Below are positions 17,392 through 26,226 of a stretch of DNA of 64,000 bases, in pieces; the stretch's first letter is position 1; each line of letters opens with the position of its first letter. The notes under the pieces are model-generated. The model was not told where the DNA came from. It worked only from the letters and a program-made list of their open reading frames with translations, and did not search any database. Position numbers and translations under genes: made by a program. Source of the stretch: Sagittula sp. P11 (lineage in GTDB: Bacteria; Pseudomonadota; Alphaproteobacteria; Rhodobacterales; Rhodobacteraceae); contig NZ_CP021913.1 of NCBI RefSeq assembly GCF_002814095.1, positions 3,788,501 through 3,852,500 on the forward strand. The letters run 5' to 3'.

Positions 17392-18717
17392 ATGCGGCGC
17401 AAGGCTATTCTTCTGACCACGCTGGGTGTGCTGGCTCTGGCCGGCTGCGAGGAGAAGGACCCGGTGCTGGCCGGTGAACGCCTCAACGTGCGCGACGTGC
17501 TGGAAACCCGCGCCGGCGCCGACGAGGCGCCGCAGCCGGTGAGCCGCGCGTTCTCCACCCCGCAGATGGTCAACAACGCCAGCTGGACGCAGAGCCCGGT
17601 GTCGCCGTCGGTGCGCACCACGAATGCCGCGCTGTCGAGCGCGCCGCAGCCGCTGTTCTCGACGCCGATCGGCACGGGTGACAGCCGCCGCATGCGGCTG
17701 GACGCGGAGCCGGTGGTGGCCGACGGGCGGATCTTCACGATGGACGCGCGCAGCGTGGTGAAGGCCATCGGCCTGAACGGCGAAACCCTGTGGTCCACCG
17801 ACCTGACGCCCGCGCGCGAGAAGACCGCGCTTGGCGAGGGCGGCGGTCTGGCAGTGGGCGGCGGGCGTCTCTATGTCACGACATCCTACGGCGAGCTGGT
17901 GGGGCTGGACCCGGCGACGGGCGCGACGCTCTGGACGCAGGGGTTCGGCAACACCTCGACCGGCGCGCCGAGCTATGCCGACGGGCTGGTCTACGCGGTG
18001 TCCGGCGACACGACCGCCTGGGCGGTGGAGGCCGCGGATGGCAAGGTGCGCTGGCAGATCGACGGGCAGGGCGACGTGAGCAACGTCGCGGGCGGCCCGG
18101 CGCCGGCCTTCGGCGACCAGCACGTGGTCTTTTCCTACGGATCCGGCACGGTGCAGGGCGCCTTCCGGCAGGGCGGCCTGCGGCTCTGGAGTTCCGAGCT
18201 GCTGGGGCGGCGTCCGGGCGTGACGCTGGCGGGCTTCGACGACGTGACCGGCGATCCGGTGATCTCGGGCGACACGGTCTATGCGGGCAACCATTCGGGC
18301 CGCGTGGCGGCGATGTCGGTCTACACCGGCGAACGGATCTGGGAGGCGCCCTATGGCGCCGAGGGGCCGATGTGGCCCGCCGGGGATTCGGTGTTCTTCG
18401 TCTCCGATCTCAACCAGCTTGTCCGTCTCGATGCCGCGACGGGGCAGGAGATCTGGACCACCGATCTGCCGGGCTACGTGCCGCGCCGCAAGCCGAACAA
18501 GCGTCGCGACCGGGCCTATGCGAACATGGGGCCGATCATGGCGGGCGGACGGCTGATCGTCGCCGGGTCGGACGGGCTGATGCGAGCCTTCAACCCGGCG
18601 GACGGTGCACTGGTCCAGACCATCGACGTACCGGGCGGTGCGACGACGCGGCCGATCGTGGCCGGGGGCACGCTTTATGTCGTCTCCAAGAAGGGCGTGC
18701 TGCACGCCTATCGGTGA
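17392..18717 (+). CDS. bamB: BamB-like outer-membrane assembly lipoprotein (PQQ beta-propeller)
   Basis: A 441-residue lipoprotein with lipobox LALAGC, so Cys-19 would be lipidated. The mature part is a run of PQQ-type propeller blades (GLNGETLWSTDL; DPATGATLWTQG; AADGKVRWQID; YTGERIWEAPYG; DAATGQEIWTTDL), the fold of BamB in the beta-barrel assembly machine at the outer membrane. Position between a YfgM-like gene and der matches E. coli bamB. The Asp/Ala-rich linker after the lipid anchor is longer than in E. coli. Some databases would only call it a PQQ-binding-like repeat protein. Confidence 0.85.
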   Translation: MRRKAILLTTLGVLALAGCEEKDPVLAGERLNVRDVLETRAGADEAPQPVSRAFSTPQMVNNASWTQSPVSPSVRTTNAALSSAPQPLFSTPIGTGDSRRMRLDAEPVVADGRIFTMDARSVVKAIGLNGETLWSTDLTPAREKTALGEGGGLAVGGGRLYVTTSYGELVGLDPATGATLWTQGFGNTSTGAPSYADGLVYAVSGDTTAWAVEAADGKVRWQIDGQGDVSNVAGGPAPAFGDQHVVFSYGSGTVQGAFRQGGLRLWSSELLGRRPGVTLAGFDDVTGDPVISGDTVYAGNHSGRVAAMSVYTGERIWEAPYGAEGPMWPAGDSVFFVSDLNQLVRLDAATGQEIWTTDLPGYVPRRKPNKRRDRAYANMGPIMAGGRLIVAGSDGLMRAFNPADGALVQTIDVPGGATTRPIVAGGTLYVVSKKGVLHAYR

Positions 18718-18856
18718 TATTGCCACGGGCCGCGCGGGGTGATCCCGGGGCGGCCTGACGGGCGAGGATGCCCCGTGCCGACCGGTGCGGTCCGCGGGGC
18801 CTTTCGCAGGCGCGGAAAATGCGTTACATGCGCGATCTGATCCGCGGAGCCTTTGC

Positions 18857-20323
18857 ATGTCCTTCTCCCTCGCCATCGTCGGACGCCCCAATGTGGGCAA
18901 GTCGACCCTGTTCAACCGTCTCGTCGGCAAGCGGCTGGCGCTGGTCGACGACCAGCCTGGCGTGACCCGCGACCTGCGGGAGGGCGAGGCGAAGCTGGGC
19001 GACCTGCGGTTCACCGTGATCGACACGGCGGGCCTTGAGAACGCCAACGACGATTCCCTTCCGGCACGGATGCGGCGCCTGACCGAGCGGGCGGTGGACA
19101 TGGCGGATGTCTGCCTGTTCCTGATCGACGCGCGGGCGGGCCTGCTGCCGGACGACCACGTCTTTGCCGAGATCCTGCGCAAGCGCGCCAAGCACGTCAT
19201 CCTCGCGGCCAACAAGGCCGAGGGCTCTGCCGCCGACGCCGGTGTGTTCGAGGCCTTCGAGCTGGGTCTGGGCGAGCCGATCCGCCTGTCGGCGGAGCAC
19301 GGCGAGGGGATGCCGGAGCTCTACTCGGTGCTGGCGCCGCTGGCGGACGGGTACGAGGAGGAGCGCGCCGACGACGCGCCGGAGGTGGATGTCGCCGTCT
19401 CCGAAGACGACGAGGACGACGACAGCGTGCCGGTTCCGACCCGCGCGCGGCCCCTGCAGATCGCCGTTGTGGGGCGCCCGAACGCGGGCAAGTCGACGCT
19501 GATCAACCAGATCATCGGCGAGGACCGGCTGCTGACCGGGCCCGAGGCGGGGATCACCCGCGACGCCATCTCTCTGACCCACGAGTGGGGCGGTGTGCCG
19601 ATGCGGATCTTCGACACCGCGGGCATGCGCCGCCGGGCGAAGGTGCAGGAGAAGCTTGAGAAGCTGTCGGTCTCTGACGGCATCCGGGCGGTGAAGTTCG
19701 CCGAGGTGGTGGTCGTGCTGCTGGATGCGGCCATCCCGTTCGAGACGCAGGACCTGAAGATCGCCGACCTTGCGGAGCGCGAGGGGCGTGCCGTGGTCGT
19801 GGCGGTCAACAAGTGGGACATCGAGGGCGAGAAGCAGGAAAAGCTGAAGTGGCTGCGCGAGCAGTTCGAGCATGTCCTGCCGCAGCTCCGCGGCGCGCCG
19901 CTGGTGACGGTCTCGGCCCGGACGGGCAAGGGGCTGGACAAGCTGCAGGAAGCGGTGATGAAGGCCTACACGGTCTGGAATCGCCGCGTGTCGACCGGGC
20001 AGCTCAACCGCTGGCTCGAGGGCATGATCTCGCGCCATCCGCCCCCGGCGCCGCAGGGCCGCCGGATCAAGCTGCGCTACATGACGCAGGCGAAGACCCG
20101 GCCGCCGGGCTTCGTGGTGATGTGCTCGCATCCCGACAAGCTGCCTGAAAGCTATTCGCGCTACCTGGTGAACGGGCTGCGCGAGGACTTCGACATGCCG
20201 GGCACGCCGATCCGTCTGCACATGCGCGGGCAGGGCGACAAGAACCCCTACAAGGGCCGCCGGACGAAGAACGCGGGGGCGCTGAAGAAGCACCTCGGGT
20301 CGCTTCAGAAGAAGAAGGACTGA
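18857..20323 (+). CDS. der: ribosome biogenesis GTPase Der (EngA)
   Basis: Der is a double GTPase needed for 50S ribosome assembly. The first G domain begins at residue 4 with GRPNVGKST, and the second near residue 208 with GRPNAGKST. Each has its DTAG switch-II motif, and the NKxD motifs are NKAEG and NKWD. The C-terminal KH-like domain includes [16 protein letters not shown] and ends in Lys. An acidic linker (SEDDEDDDS) joins the two G domains. The ATG at 18857 follows GGAG and directly precedes the first beta strand, as usual. Length (488) is normal. Confidence 0.97.
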   Translation: MSFSLAIVGRPNVGKSTLFNRLVGKRLALVDDQPGVTRDLREGEAKLGDLRFTVIDTAGLENANDDSLPARMRRLTERAVDMADVCLFLIDARAGLLPDDHVFAEILRKRAKHVILAANKAEGSAADAGVFEAFELGLGEPIRLSAEHGEGMPELYSVLAPLADGYEEERADDAPEVDVAVSEDDEDDDSVPVPTRARPLQIAVVGRPNAGKSTLINQIIGEDRLLTGPEAGITRDAISLTHEWGGVPMRIFDTAGMRRRAKVQEKLEKLSVSDGIRAVKFAEVVVVLLDAAIPFETQDLKIADLAEREGRAVVVAVNKWDIEGEKQEKLKWLREQFEHVLPQLRGAPLVTVSARTGKGLDKLQEAVMKAYTVWNRRVSTGQLNRWLEGMISRHPPPAPQGRRIKLRYMTQAKTRPPGFVVMCSHPDKLPESYSRYLVNGLREDFDMPGTPIRLHMRGQGDKNPYKGRRTKNAGALKKHLGSLQKKKD

Positions 20324-20656
20324 TCCGGTGGAATGGGCGCCCTTTGGGCGCCCATGCTGTTTGCCTCACCGCCCGCCTTCGGCGGTCGGCTCGGGTTGGC
20401 GGGGGTCCATGTTGGGCGATACCGTTGACTGCGGAAGGCCGCGCAAGCTGAAGTGCCGGACGCTGCGCGTCTGACGTGGTGACTGACGTTTTCCCGACGC
20501 GATGCGTGACCTTGCGTTTTCACTGCAGTCGAAAGGCGCGGCTGTTCCAGGCCGGGCGTGCTTGGCGGCGCTCTCAAGGGGCCGGTCTCGGGACATTGCA
20601 GCCGTTTCGTTGCGGCGCTATAGAACGGCCCTTCGCCAGCCCGGAGGATGACCGTC
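20324..20656. other. intergenic region after der
   Basis: This 333-base gap contains the terminator hairpin at 20333-20355, a second short GC hairpin near 20370-20391 and the ribosome-binding site of the P-loop gene (GGAGG at 20643-20647). I see no coding frame with plausible composition and no RNA gene. Confidence 0.5.
20333..20355 (+). terminator. hairpin terminator after der
   Basis: A 9-bp perfect stem (ATGGGCGCC at 20333-20341 with GGCGCCCAT at 20347-20355) closes a CTTTG loop and begins 10 bases after the der stop codon. The T-run is poor, so termination strength is uncertain. Confidence 0.6.
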
Positions 20657-21217
20657 ATGCCAAAGCTGTATCTGCTGGGGGCCTCGTGCTCCGGCGTGTC
20701 GACACTGGGCGCGGTTCTGGCTGAACGACTCGACGTCCCGCAGATCGACGTCGACGATTACTACTGGATGCCGACCGATCCGCCGTTCAGCGTCAAACGC
20801 GACCCCGAAGAGCGCGTCCGTTTGATCGGCGCGCGCCAAGAGATCGCCGAGGACTGGGTGCTGACCGGCTCATTCATGGGGTGGGGCGATGCGCTTGTCG
20901 AAGAGGTCGATCTGATCGTCTTTATCCATACTCCGACACCGATACGCCTTGAGCGCCTTGATCGGCGCGAGGCACAGCGCCATGGCGCGCGCATTCTGCC
21001 GGGCGGCGACATGCACCGATCCCATCTGGCGTTCCGGGACTGGGCGTCCCGGTACGACGATCCGTCCTTTTCCGGGCGCAACCTTGTGCAGCACGAGCGA
21101 TGGCTGGAGGCGCAAGGCGCGCCGGTTCTTCGCCTCGATGGTCAGCGCCCGGTCGGGGAACTCGCAACAAAGGTTTTGGAGACGATTCTCGGTTCACGTG
21201 ACCGGAACAATCACTGA
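20657..21217 (+). CDS. P-loop nucleotide kinase-like protein lacking Walker-A lysine
   Basis: A 186-residue protein of the adenylate/shikimate-kinase-like P-loop fold. The phosphate loop reads LGASCSGVST near residue 7, so the invariant Lys of GxxxxGK[ST] is replaced by Val. Related proteins with GSGTST/GSGTTT loops exist, so it may still bind nucleotide. A DDYYW segment near residue 35 and a LERLDRRE segment near residue 95 resemble the lid region. I chose the ATG at 20657 because GGAGG lies 9 bases upstream, while it abuts the earlier ATG at 20648 with no spacing. Substrate unknown. Confidence 0.7.
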   Translation: MPKLYLLGASCSGVSTLGAVLAERLDVPQIDVDDYYWMPTDPPFSVKRDPEERVRLIGARQEIAEDWVLTGSFMGWGDALVEEVDLIVFIHTPTPIRLERLDRREAQRHGARILPGGDMHRSHLAFRDWASRYDDPSFSGRNLVQHERWLEAQGAPVLRLDGQRPVGELATKVLETILGSRDRNNH

Positions 21218-21220
21218 GCT

Positions 21221-21261
21221 GACACCCGGCCGGGCAGGAAACTCCTGCCCGGCCGGGTGTC
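21221..21261. terminator. very strong bidirectional hairpin
   Basis: A 19-bp perfect inverted repeat (21221-21239 with 21243-21261) with a 3-base loop lies between the convergent P-loop and GNAT genes. It touches the GNAT stop codon (21260-21262). There is no T-run on either side. It probably stops transcription from both directions. Confidence 0.75.
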
Positions 21262-21712
21262 ACGCCCTCAGATGAAGCGCCGCGTTGGGGTATGGATCAC
21301 CGGAATCGTCCACATCCCGGCGCGACACCTCGGTAAAGCCGAGCGTGCGGTAGAAGCGGACGGCCTGCTCGTTGGCGGTGTAGACCTCCAGCGACAGCTC
21401 TCCCTTCAAGGCCAACGCATGGGCAATCAGCTTGCGGCCGATGCCCAGACCTTGCCGATCGGGCGCAATGAAGATCCCGCCGACAAAATTGCCGAGCAGG
21501 CTGATGAAGCCGACCGCGTCCCCGCCGCAACAGGCGACCCAGGTCTCCGATTTCGGCAGGTATGTCTCCTCGATCAGCGTGCGCTGTTCCACGAGCTTCG
21601 GTTCACCGATGAAGGGATGCGCCTTGAGGGAGGCGGCAAACCAGATGTCCGACAGTCTTTCGGTATCCGCCACCCCATCGAAGGGCCGGATCGATATGTC
21701 GTTGTTCTCCAT
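21260..21712 (-). CDS. GNAT family N-acetyltransferase
   Basis: A 150-residue acetyl-CoA-dependent acetyltransferase. The acetyl-CoA binding loop is visible as APDRQGLGIGRKLIAHAL (Q/RxxGxG/A) near residues 83-100, and the C-terminal part has the usual N/Y/F block (ANEQAVRFYRTLGFTEV). I chose the ATG at 21712 because GGAG lies upstream with good spacing and MENNDISIRPFDG leads directly into strand beta-1. The substrate is not predictable. It is not adjacent to any toxin gene. Confidence 0.85.
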   Translation of the reverse strand: MENNDISIRPFDGVADTERLSDIWFAASLKAHPFIGEPKLVEQRTLIEETYLPKSETWVACCGGDAVGFISLLGNFVGGIFIAPDRQGLGIGRKLIAHALALKGELSLEVYTANEQAVRFYRTLGFTEVSRRDVDDSGDPYPNAALHLRA

Positions 21713-21926
21713 GAGAACTCCACGGAATTCATGCAAAAGGGATCGGCAGCGATGTGCCGATGCGAAGCCGCTACATGCGGTTCAATCGAGGCCTCTGTGC
21801 ATGAATCTCCTTCTGAGACGGCCACAGGATAGATGGCCATGTCATCACGTTCAATGACCGAGACAGGGATCGGAGGGGTTCGCGCCGGATGGATGCGGCG
21901 GGCAGGCGCGGACGCCCGCCCGGTTG

Positions 21927-22628
21927 TCATTCGGTGTCGGTGGCGCGCAGCGACAGGATCGCGACGATGCCCAGCAGGGCGAGGCCCGCAACGGCGGCGT
22001 TGAACGGCTGGGAGTTCTGGATGATCACGCCCACCAGCGCCCAGATCACCGTGATGCCGTATTCCGGCGCGCGGTGCAGGCGGTACTGGACGATGACGGC
22101 CAGCGCCAGCGCCAGAGAGAGCGAGATCAGCGCGGCGATCGTCGGCGAGAAGATCTCGTACCCGCCGAGTACCACGCCAAGCGCCACGAAGGCCGCGGCT
22201 GTCAGCCAGCCGGAGTAGATCGCGACCGGCGCCTGTTGCAGCCAGCGGTCGGTGTCGCCGACGCGGAAGAGCGCGCGCAGCGCCGCCGCCAGCATCAGGA
22301 ATATGAGGACCGTTGCCGCCAGCGGCGAGACGCTGGCCACGGGCAGCCATGTCGCCCCCAGCGCGAGGCTGAGCGCCAGCCAAGGGCGCATCGGCATCCA
22401 GTCCTCGTCGTCGGAGCGGCGGACCGCGCCGAAGACCGCGCCGACCAGCAGCCAGACGTAGATCAGCCCCCAGATCGCGAAGGCGTAGCCCGAGGGCTGG
22501 ACCGGCGGTTCCTCGATGACATTCGGAAACTGGTCGGGGGTGAAGCCGTTGAAGTCGGGCACGACGAAATACGACGCGATGAACGCCAGCGTCGCCAGAA
22601 GACAGGCCCAGGCCCAGAGGCGTTGCAT
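21927..22628 (-). CDS. TspO/MBR-like tryptophan-rich membrane protein
   Basis: An integral membrane protein of 233 residues with about six hydrophobic helices. The segment QPSGYAFAIWGLIYVWLLVG near residue 46 resembles the PxWxFxxxW-type region of the TspO/MBR superfamily, proteins that bind tetrapyrroles or act as sensors. Trp content is high. I chose the ATG at 22628 because GGGGGG lies just upstream and it directly starts the first helix (MQRLWAWACLLATLAFI). It is encoded 17 bases after the serS stop on the same strand, so they may be cotranscribed. Confidence 0.6.
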   Translation of the reverse strand: MQRLWAWACLLATLAFIASYFVVPDFNGFTPDQFPNVIEEPPVQPSGYAFAIWGLIYVWLLVGAVFGAVRRSDDEDWMPMRPWLALSLALGATWLPVASVSPLAATVLIFLMLAAALRALFRVGDTDRWLQQAPVAIYSGWLTAAAFVALGVVLGGYEIFSPTIAALISLSLALALAVIVQYRLHRAPEYGITVIWALVGVIIQNSQPFNAAVAGLALLGIVAILSLRATDTE

Positions 22629-22645
22629 GATCGCGCCCCCCGGTC

Positions 22646-23938
22646 TCAAACCAGGTTCCCGGAGGCGTCGAGGCGCGTCCTGCCGCGCAGCCATGGGTGC
22701 AGCGCCTCGGGCAGGTCGACGGAGCCGTCCGCCTGCTGGCCGTTCTCCAGCACCGCGATCAGCGCCCGGCCCACGGCAAGGCCGGAGCCGTTCAGCGTGT
22801 GCAGGAAGCCGGGCTTGCCGCCCTCCGCGGGCTTGTAGCGGGCGTTCATCCGCCGCGCCTGGAAATCGCCGCAGGTCGAGACGGAGCTGATCTCGCGGTA
22901 GGTGTTCTGGCCTGGCAGCCAGACCTCGATGTCGTGGGTCTTCTGCGCGCCGAAGCCCATGTCGCCGGTGCAGAGCACGACGGTGCGGTAGGGCAGGCCC
23001 AGCTTTTCCAGGATGGTTTCCGCGCAGCGGGTCATGCGCTCGTGTTCGGCCAGCGATTTGTCGGGGTGGCAGACGGTCACCATCTCGACCTTCTCGAACT
23101 GGTGCTGGCGGAGCATGCCGGCGGTGTCTCGGCCGGCGCTGCCTGCCTCGGACCGGAAACACTGCGAATGGGCGGCGTAGCGGCGGGGCAGGTAGCCCTC
23201 GTCCACGGTCAGCCCGTTGACGATGTTGGTCAGCGTGACCTCCGACGTGGGGATCAGCCACCAGCCGTTGGTGGTCTCGTAGCTGTCCTCGCCGAACTTC
23301 GGAAGCTGGCCGGTGCCGTACATCATCTCCGGCCGCACGAGGACCGGGGTCCAGGTCTCGGCAAGCCCGTGTTCCTCCACGTGGGTGTCGAGCATGAACT
23401 GCGCCAGCGCGCGGTGGATGCGGGCGACCCCGCCCGAAAGCAGCACGAAGCGCGAGCCGGAGAGCTTCGCGGCGGTTTCGAAATCCATGCCGGGCTTCAC
23501 GCCGTCGAGCTCGTAATGCTCCTTCGGAGCGAAGTCGAAGCTGCGCGGCTCGCCCCAGCGGCGTATTTCCACGTTGTCGTTTTCGTCGGCGCCGTCGGGC
23601 ACCTCGGCCAGCGGCAGGTTCGGGACGCCCAGCAGGAGGTCGGTCAGCTGCGCGTCCAGCGCCTTGGCCTTCTCCTGCATTTCGGCGACCTCGGCCTTCT
23701 TCTCGGCCACCAGGGCGCGGAGGCGTTCGAACTCCGCCTCGTCGCCGGAGGCCTTGGCCTTGCCCACGTCCTTCGACGCCTTGTTCTGATCGGCCTGCGC
23801 CGTCTCGGCGGCGAGGATCGCGGCGCGGCGGTCGGCGTCGAGGGCGAGGATGGCGGACGACATCGGCTCTGCCCCGCGGCGGCTGAGGGCCGCATCCCAG
23901 GTTTCCGGGTTCTCTCGGATGGCGCGGATGTCGTGCAT
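22646..23938 (-). CDS. serS: seryl-tRNA synthetase
   Basis: SerS charges tRNA(Ser) with serine. The N-terminal long coiled coil occupies about residues 30-105 ([20 protein letters not shown]). The class II catalytic core follows, with motif 2 around [15 protein letters not shown] and HQFEKVE, and motif 3 near the C-terminus in [17 protein letters not shown] chose the ATG at 23938 because GGAG lies 7 bases upstream and [15 protein letters not shown] is the canonical N-terminus. Length 430 is typical. Confidence 0.97.
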   Translation of the reverse strand: MHDIRAIRENPETWDAALSRRGAEPMSSAILALDADRRAAILAAETAQADQNKASKDVGKAKASGDEAEFERLRALVAEKKAEVAEMQEKAKALDAQLTDLLLGVPNLPLAEVPDGADENDNVEIRRWGEPRSFDFAPKEHYELDGVKPGMDFETAAKLSGSRFVLLSGGVARIHRALAQFMLDTHVEEHGLAETWTPVLVRPEMMYGTGQLPKFGEDSYETTNGWWLIPTSEVTLTNIVNGLTVDEGYLPRRYAAHSQCFRSEAGSAGRDTAGMLRQHQFEKVEMVTVCHPDKSLAEHERMTRCAETILEKLGLPYRTVVLCTGDMGFGAQKTHDIEVWLPGQNTYREISSVSTCGDFQARRMNARYKPAEGGKPGFLHTLNGSGLAVGRALIAVLENGQQADGSVDLPEALHPWLRGRTRLDASGNLV

Positions 23939-24155
23939 TTGGGTCTCCACGGAAGAATGCTGTCGAGTCGCAGCGCTTATGCCCGAAGTTTCAGGGGGAG
24001 TGTAGGGGCCAGCCTGCCGCGGGTCCATCTGGCGCCCGACGGCCATTGTTCAATGCCCGTCGACAATCCTTTGCCGTTTAACGGGATTTTTTCGTTTGAA
24101 GGCCATGATCCCCGAAACCGCGGGACACGGGCGCCCGGGATCGAGGAGCAATCAC

Positions 24156-24908
24156 ATGGGGTTCGGCCTGATGGCGGTCGTCGGTGCGATGGTGCTGATG
24201 GCTCTGCAAGGAATGATGGAAGACGTCCCGGAGCCGGGCGAGGACGTGATCCGCGAAGACGACACCGTGGTCGGCAGCGATGACGACGACGTCATCATGG
24301 GCAACGGCGGGGCCGAACTGCTGCTGCCGGACGACGGCAACGACCTGGTGCGCGGCGGGGGAGGGAACGACACGATCTCTGACCTGCGCTGGGACGAGGA
24401 TGCGGTGATGACGGATGCGGGTCCTGTCAATCCGAACTGGAGCAGCGACACGCTGTTCGGCGGTACGGGCGACGACGTCATCACCGCGACCGGCGGGCAG
24501 GACGACGTGAACGGCGGCGCGGGCGACGACCGGATCAACACCATCGACCTGCACCCCGACCAACCCTTTGCGCCCGACCGCTTGTTCGGCGCCGCGGGCG
24601 ACGACTGGCTGGTGGGCGACGACGGCGACACGATGATCGGCGGGGAGGGGGCGGACTTCTTCTCCAACCTCATCGACGAGCCGGAGGACCAGCCGGTGAT
24701 GATCCGCGACTGGCAGAGGGGCGAGCAGGTGGAACTGCTGCTCTATCACCCCTCGCTGATCCCGGCGGACGGCAGCGCGCCGGTGGCGGAACTGCGCGAC
24801 AGCGACGCGGGTGCGGTGCTGTCGGTCAACGGCCACGACGCGGCGGTCTTTGCCGACGCTCTTGCGCGCGACCTGAACGGGCATGTCCGGGTGGTGAGCC
24901 GCGTCTGA
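24156..24908 (+). CDS. RTX/hemolysin-type calcium-binding repeat protein
   Basis: A 250-residue acidic protein with degenerate RTX nonapeptides (GGXGXDXUX): DDVIMGNGG, NDLVRGGGGNDTI, DTLFGGTGDDVI, DDVNGGAGDDRI and DWLVGDDGD, spread over residues 35-165. They fold into a calcium-bound beta-roll and usually mark type I secretion substrates. The N-terminus is hydrophobic (MGFGLMAVVGAMVLMALQG), so it may instead be membrane-anchored. GAGGAG lies 7 bases before the ATG at 24156. No secretion genes are adjacent. It ends convergently with the protease gene. Confidence 0.8.
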   Translation: MGFGLMAVVGAMVLMALQGMMEDVPEPGEDVIREDDTVVGSDDDDVIMGNGGAELLLPDDGNDLVRGGGGNDTISDLRWDEDAVMTDAGPVNPNWSSDTLFGGTGDDVITATGGQDDVNGGAGDDRINTIDLHPDQPFAPDRLFGAAGDDWLVGDDGDTMIGGEGADFFSNLIDEPEDQPVMIRDWQRGEQVELLLYHPSLIPADGSAPVAELRDSDAGAVLSVNGHDAAVFADALARDLNGHVRVVSRV

Positions 24909-24937
24909 GGTTTACCGTGCTGACTTTTGGGCTGATG

Positions 24938-24970
24938 ACCGGCCGGGCATTCGGGTGTCTGGCCGGTTTT
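24938..24970 (+). terminator. rho-independent terminator after RTX gene
   Basis: ACCGGCC at 24938-24944 pairs with GGCCGGT at 24961-24967, followed by TTT. The 16-base loop is long. It lies 30 bases after the RTX gene stop. Confidence 0.55.
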
Positions 24971-25135
24971 CCTTGTCGCGTTGGAGGTCTCCGTTACGAG
25001 GCCGGACGTCAGAGCGCGTCGGTGCCGGGCGATGCGGGGAGGCTTGTCCGGGTCTCTGGCATATCCGCCGCCGTTCCCCTGTCTTCCGTGTTGGTTGAAG
25101 GGCTGGCTCCGCAGCGTCTGACGCTCAGGGAGAGG

Positions 25136-25783
25136 TCAGTCGCGGAGGTTGGCGAGTTGGGCGAGGAGCCAGCTGTCGACGGGGACGACGATGGCCTCTT
25201 CCTCTACCACCGCGGCGATGACGGCGACGATGCGGCGGGCGCGGTCCTCGCCCAGGAAGACCGGGCCGCCTGACTGACCGGGTTCCACCCGGCAGCGGAG
25301 CCGCCAGAGCGGGCCTGTCTCGTCGCCGTAACACAAAGGCGTGATCGTCAGCCGGTGCGGGACGGAGCGGCGGTAGCCCATCAGGGTCATCGGTCCCGGC
25401 GGAACGCCAATGCCGACAGGCAACGGCGCGACTTCCAGCAGCTGGTCGAGCGTCACAAGCGCGATGTCGTGGGCGATGTCGAAACGCCCGTTGTCGTAGG
25501 CCTTCGGATGCACGGTCACCGCCTTGATTCGCGCAGCCCCTGCGTGATGCTCCCCGTCCCAGCCCGCGACGAAGGTCATGTCCCCGATCCGCTTGAGATA
25601 TCCGTCGGCTGGCGTTGTGACGCAGTGCGCCGCGGTCAGCGCGATATCGGGGGCCACGAGCGTCGCCGTGCACATCTCGCGGTGGCGGTAGCCGGCGAGG
25701 TTCAGACGGCCCACCGCGTCCTCCGCAGGGGCGGGGACGGGCAGGAGGGCGGCGGCCAGCGCCAGGAGCAATACCCGTAACAT
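25136..25783 (-). CDS. secreted trypsin-like serine protease
   Basis: A 215-residue S1-family protease with a Sec signal peptide (MLRVLLLALAAALLPVPAPA). The catalytic triad is visible: His in LTAAHC near residue 53, Asp in AHDIALV near residue 105, and Ser in EPGQSGGPVFL near residue 170. It is therefore a periplasmic or secreted endopeptidase. There is no PDZ domain, so it is not DegP-like. It is divergent from yajC. The ATG at 25783 gives the intact signal peptide, and the longer upstream frame is not needed. Confidence 0.88.
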   Translation of the reverse strand: MLRVLLLALAAALLPVPAPAEDAVGRLNLAGYRHREMCTATLVAPDIALTAAHCVTTPADGYLKRIGDMTFVAGWDGEHHAGAARIKAVTVHPKAYDNGRFDIAHDIALVTLDQLLEVAPLPVGIGVPPGPMTLMGYRRSVPHRLTITPLCYGDETGPLWRLRCRVEPGQSGGPVFLGEDRARRIVAVIAAVVEEEAIVVPVDSWLLAQLANLRD

Positions 25784-25931
25784 GGCCGCAGCATAGCGCG
25801 GGACGGGCCTGCGCGACCATCTGCCAGCCTGCCGCGCACCTTGCATCCCGGCGCAGGGCCGCATAGGTAACGGCCAATTTAGCGGGGGATGCCCCGCAGA
25901 TCCGACACAGAGATCCAGCAGGGAGCATCCA

Positions 25932-26219
25932 ATGGACCAGAACGCCCTTTCCTCTTTCGTGATGATGGGCCTGATCTTCGCGATCATGTATTTCCTCCTC
26001 ATCCGCCCGCAGCAGAAGAAGGTGAAGGAGCACAAGGCGATGATCGAGGCGATCCGCCGCAACGACATCATCGTCACCCAGGGCGGGATCATCGCCAAGG
26101 TCGTCAAGGTCAAGGACGACGCCGAGGTCGAGGTCGAGATCGCCGAAGGCGTGAAGGTGCGCATCATGCGCTCCACCATCGCGGCGGTGAAATCCAAGAC
26201 CGAACCCGCAGAGGCCTGA
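25932..26219 (+). CDS. yajC: preprotein translocase subunit YajC
   Basis: A 95-residue single-pass inner-membrane protein that associates with SecDF and YidC at the Sec translocon. The hydrophobic helix FVMMGLIFAIMYFLLIRPQQ ends in the RPQQKK hallmark. The C-terminal domain has the family DIIVTQGGIIAKV block. GGGAG lies upstream of the ATG. It starts the operon yajC-secD-secF-Mth938 and probably the ccm genes. Confidence 0.97.
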   Translation: MDQNALSSFVMMGLIFAIMYFLLIRPQQKKVKEHKAMIEAIRRNDIIVTQGGIIAKVVKVKDDAEVEVEIAEGVKVRIMRSTIAAVKSKTEPAEA

Positions 26220-26226
26220 GACCCAA

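Noticed and set aside
21260-21712. The GNAT gene as the YjhQ antitoxin partner of yjhX
   Set aside because: It is 11 kb away, in the opposite orientation and with its own terminator; nothing in the sequence links them.
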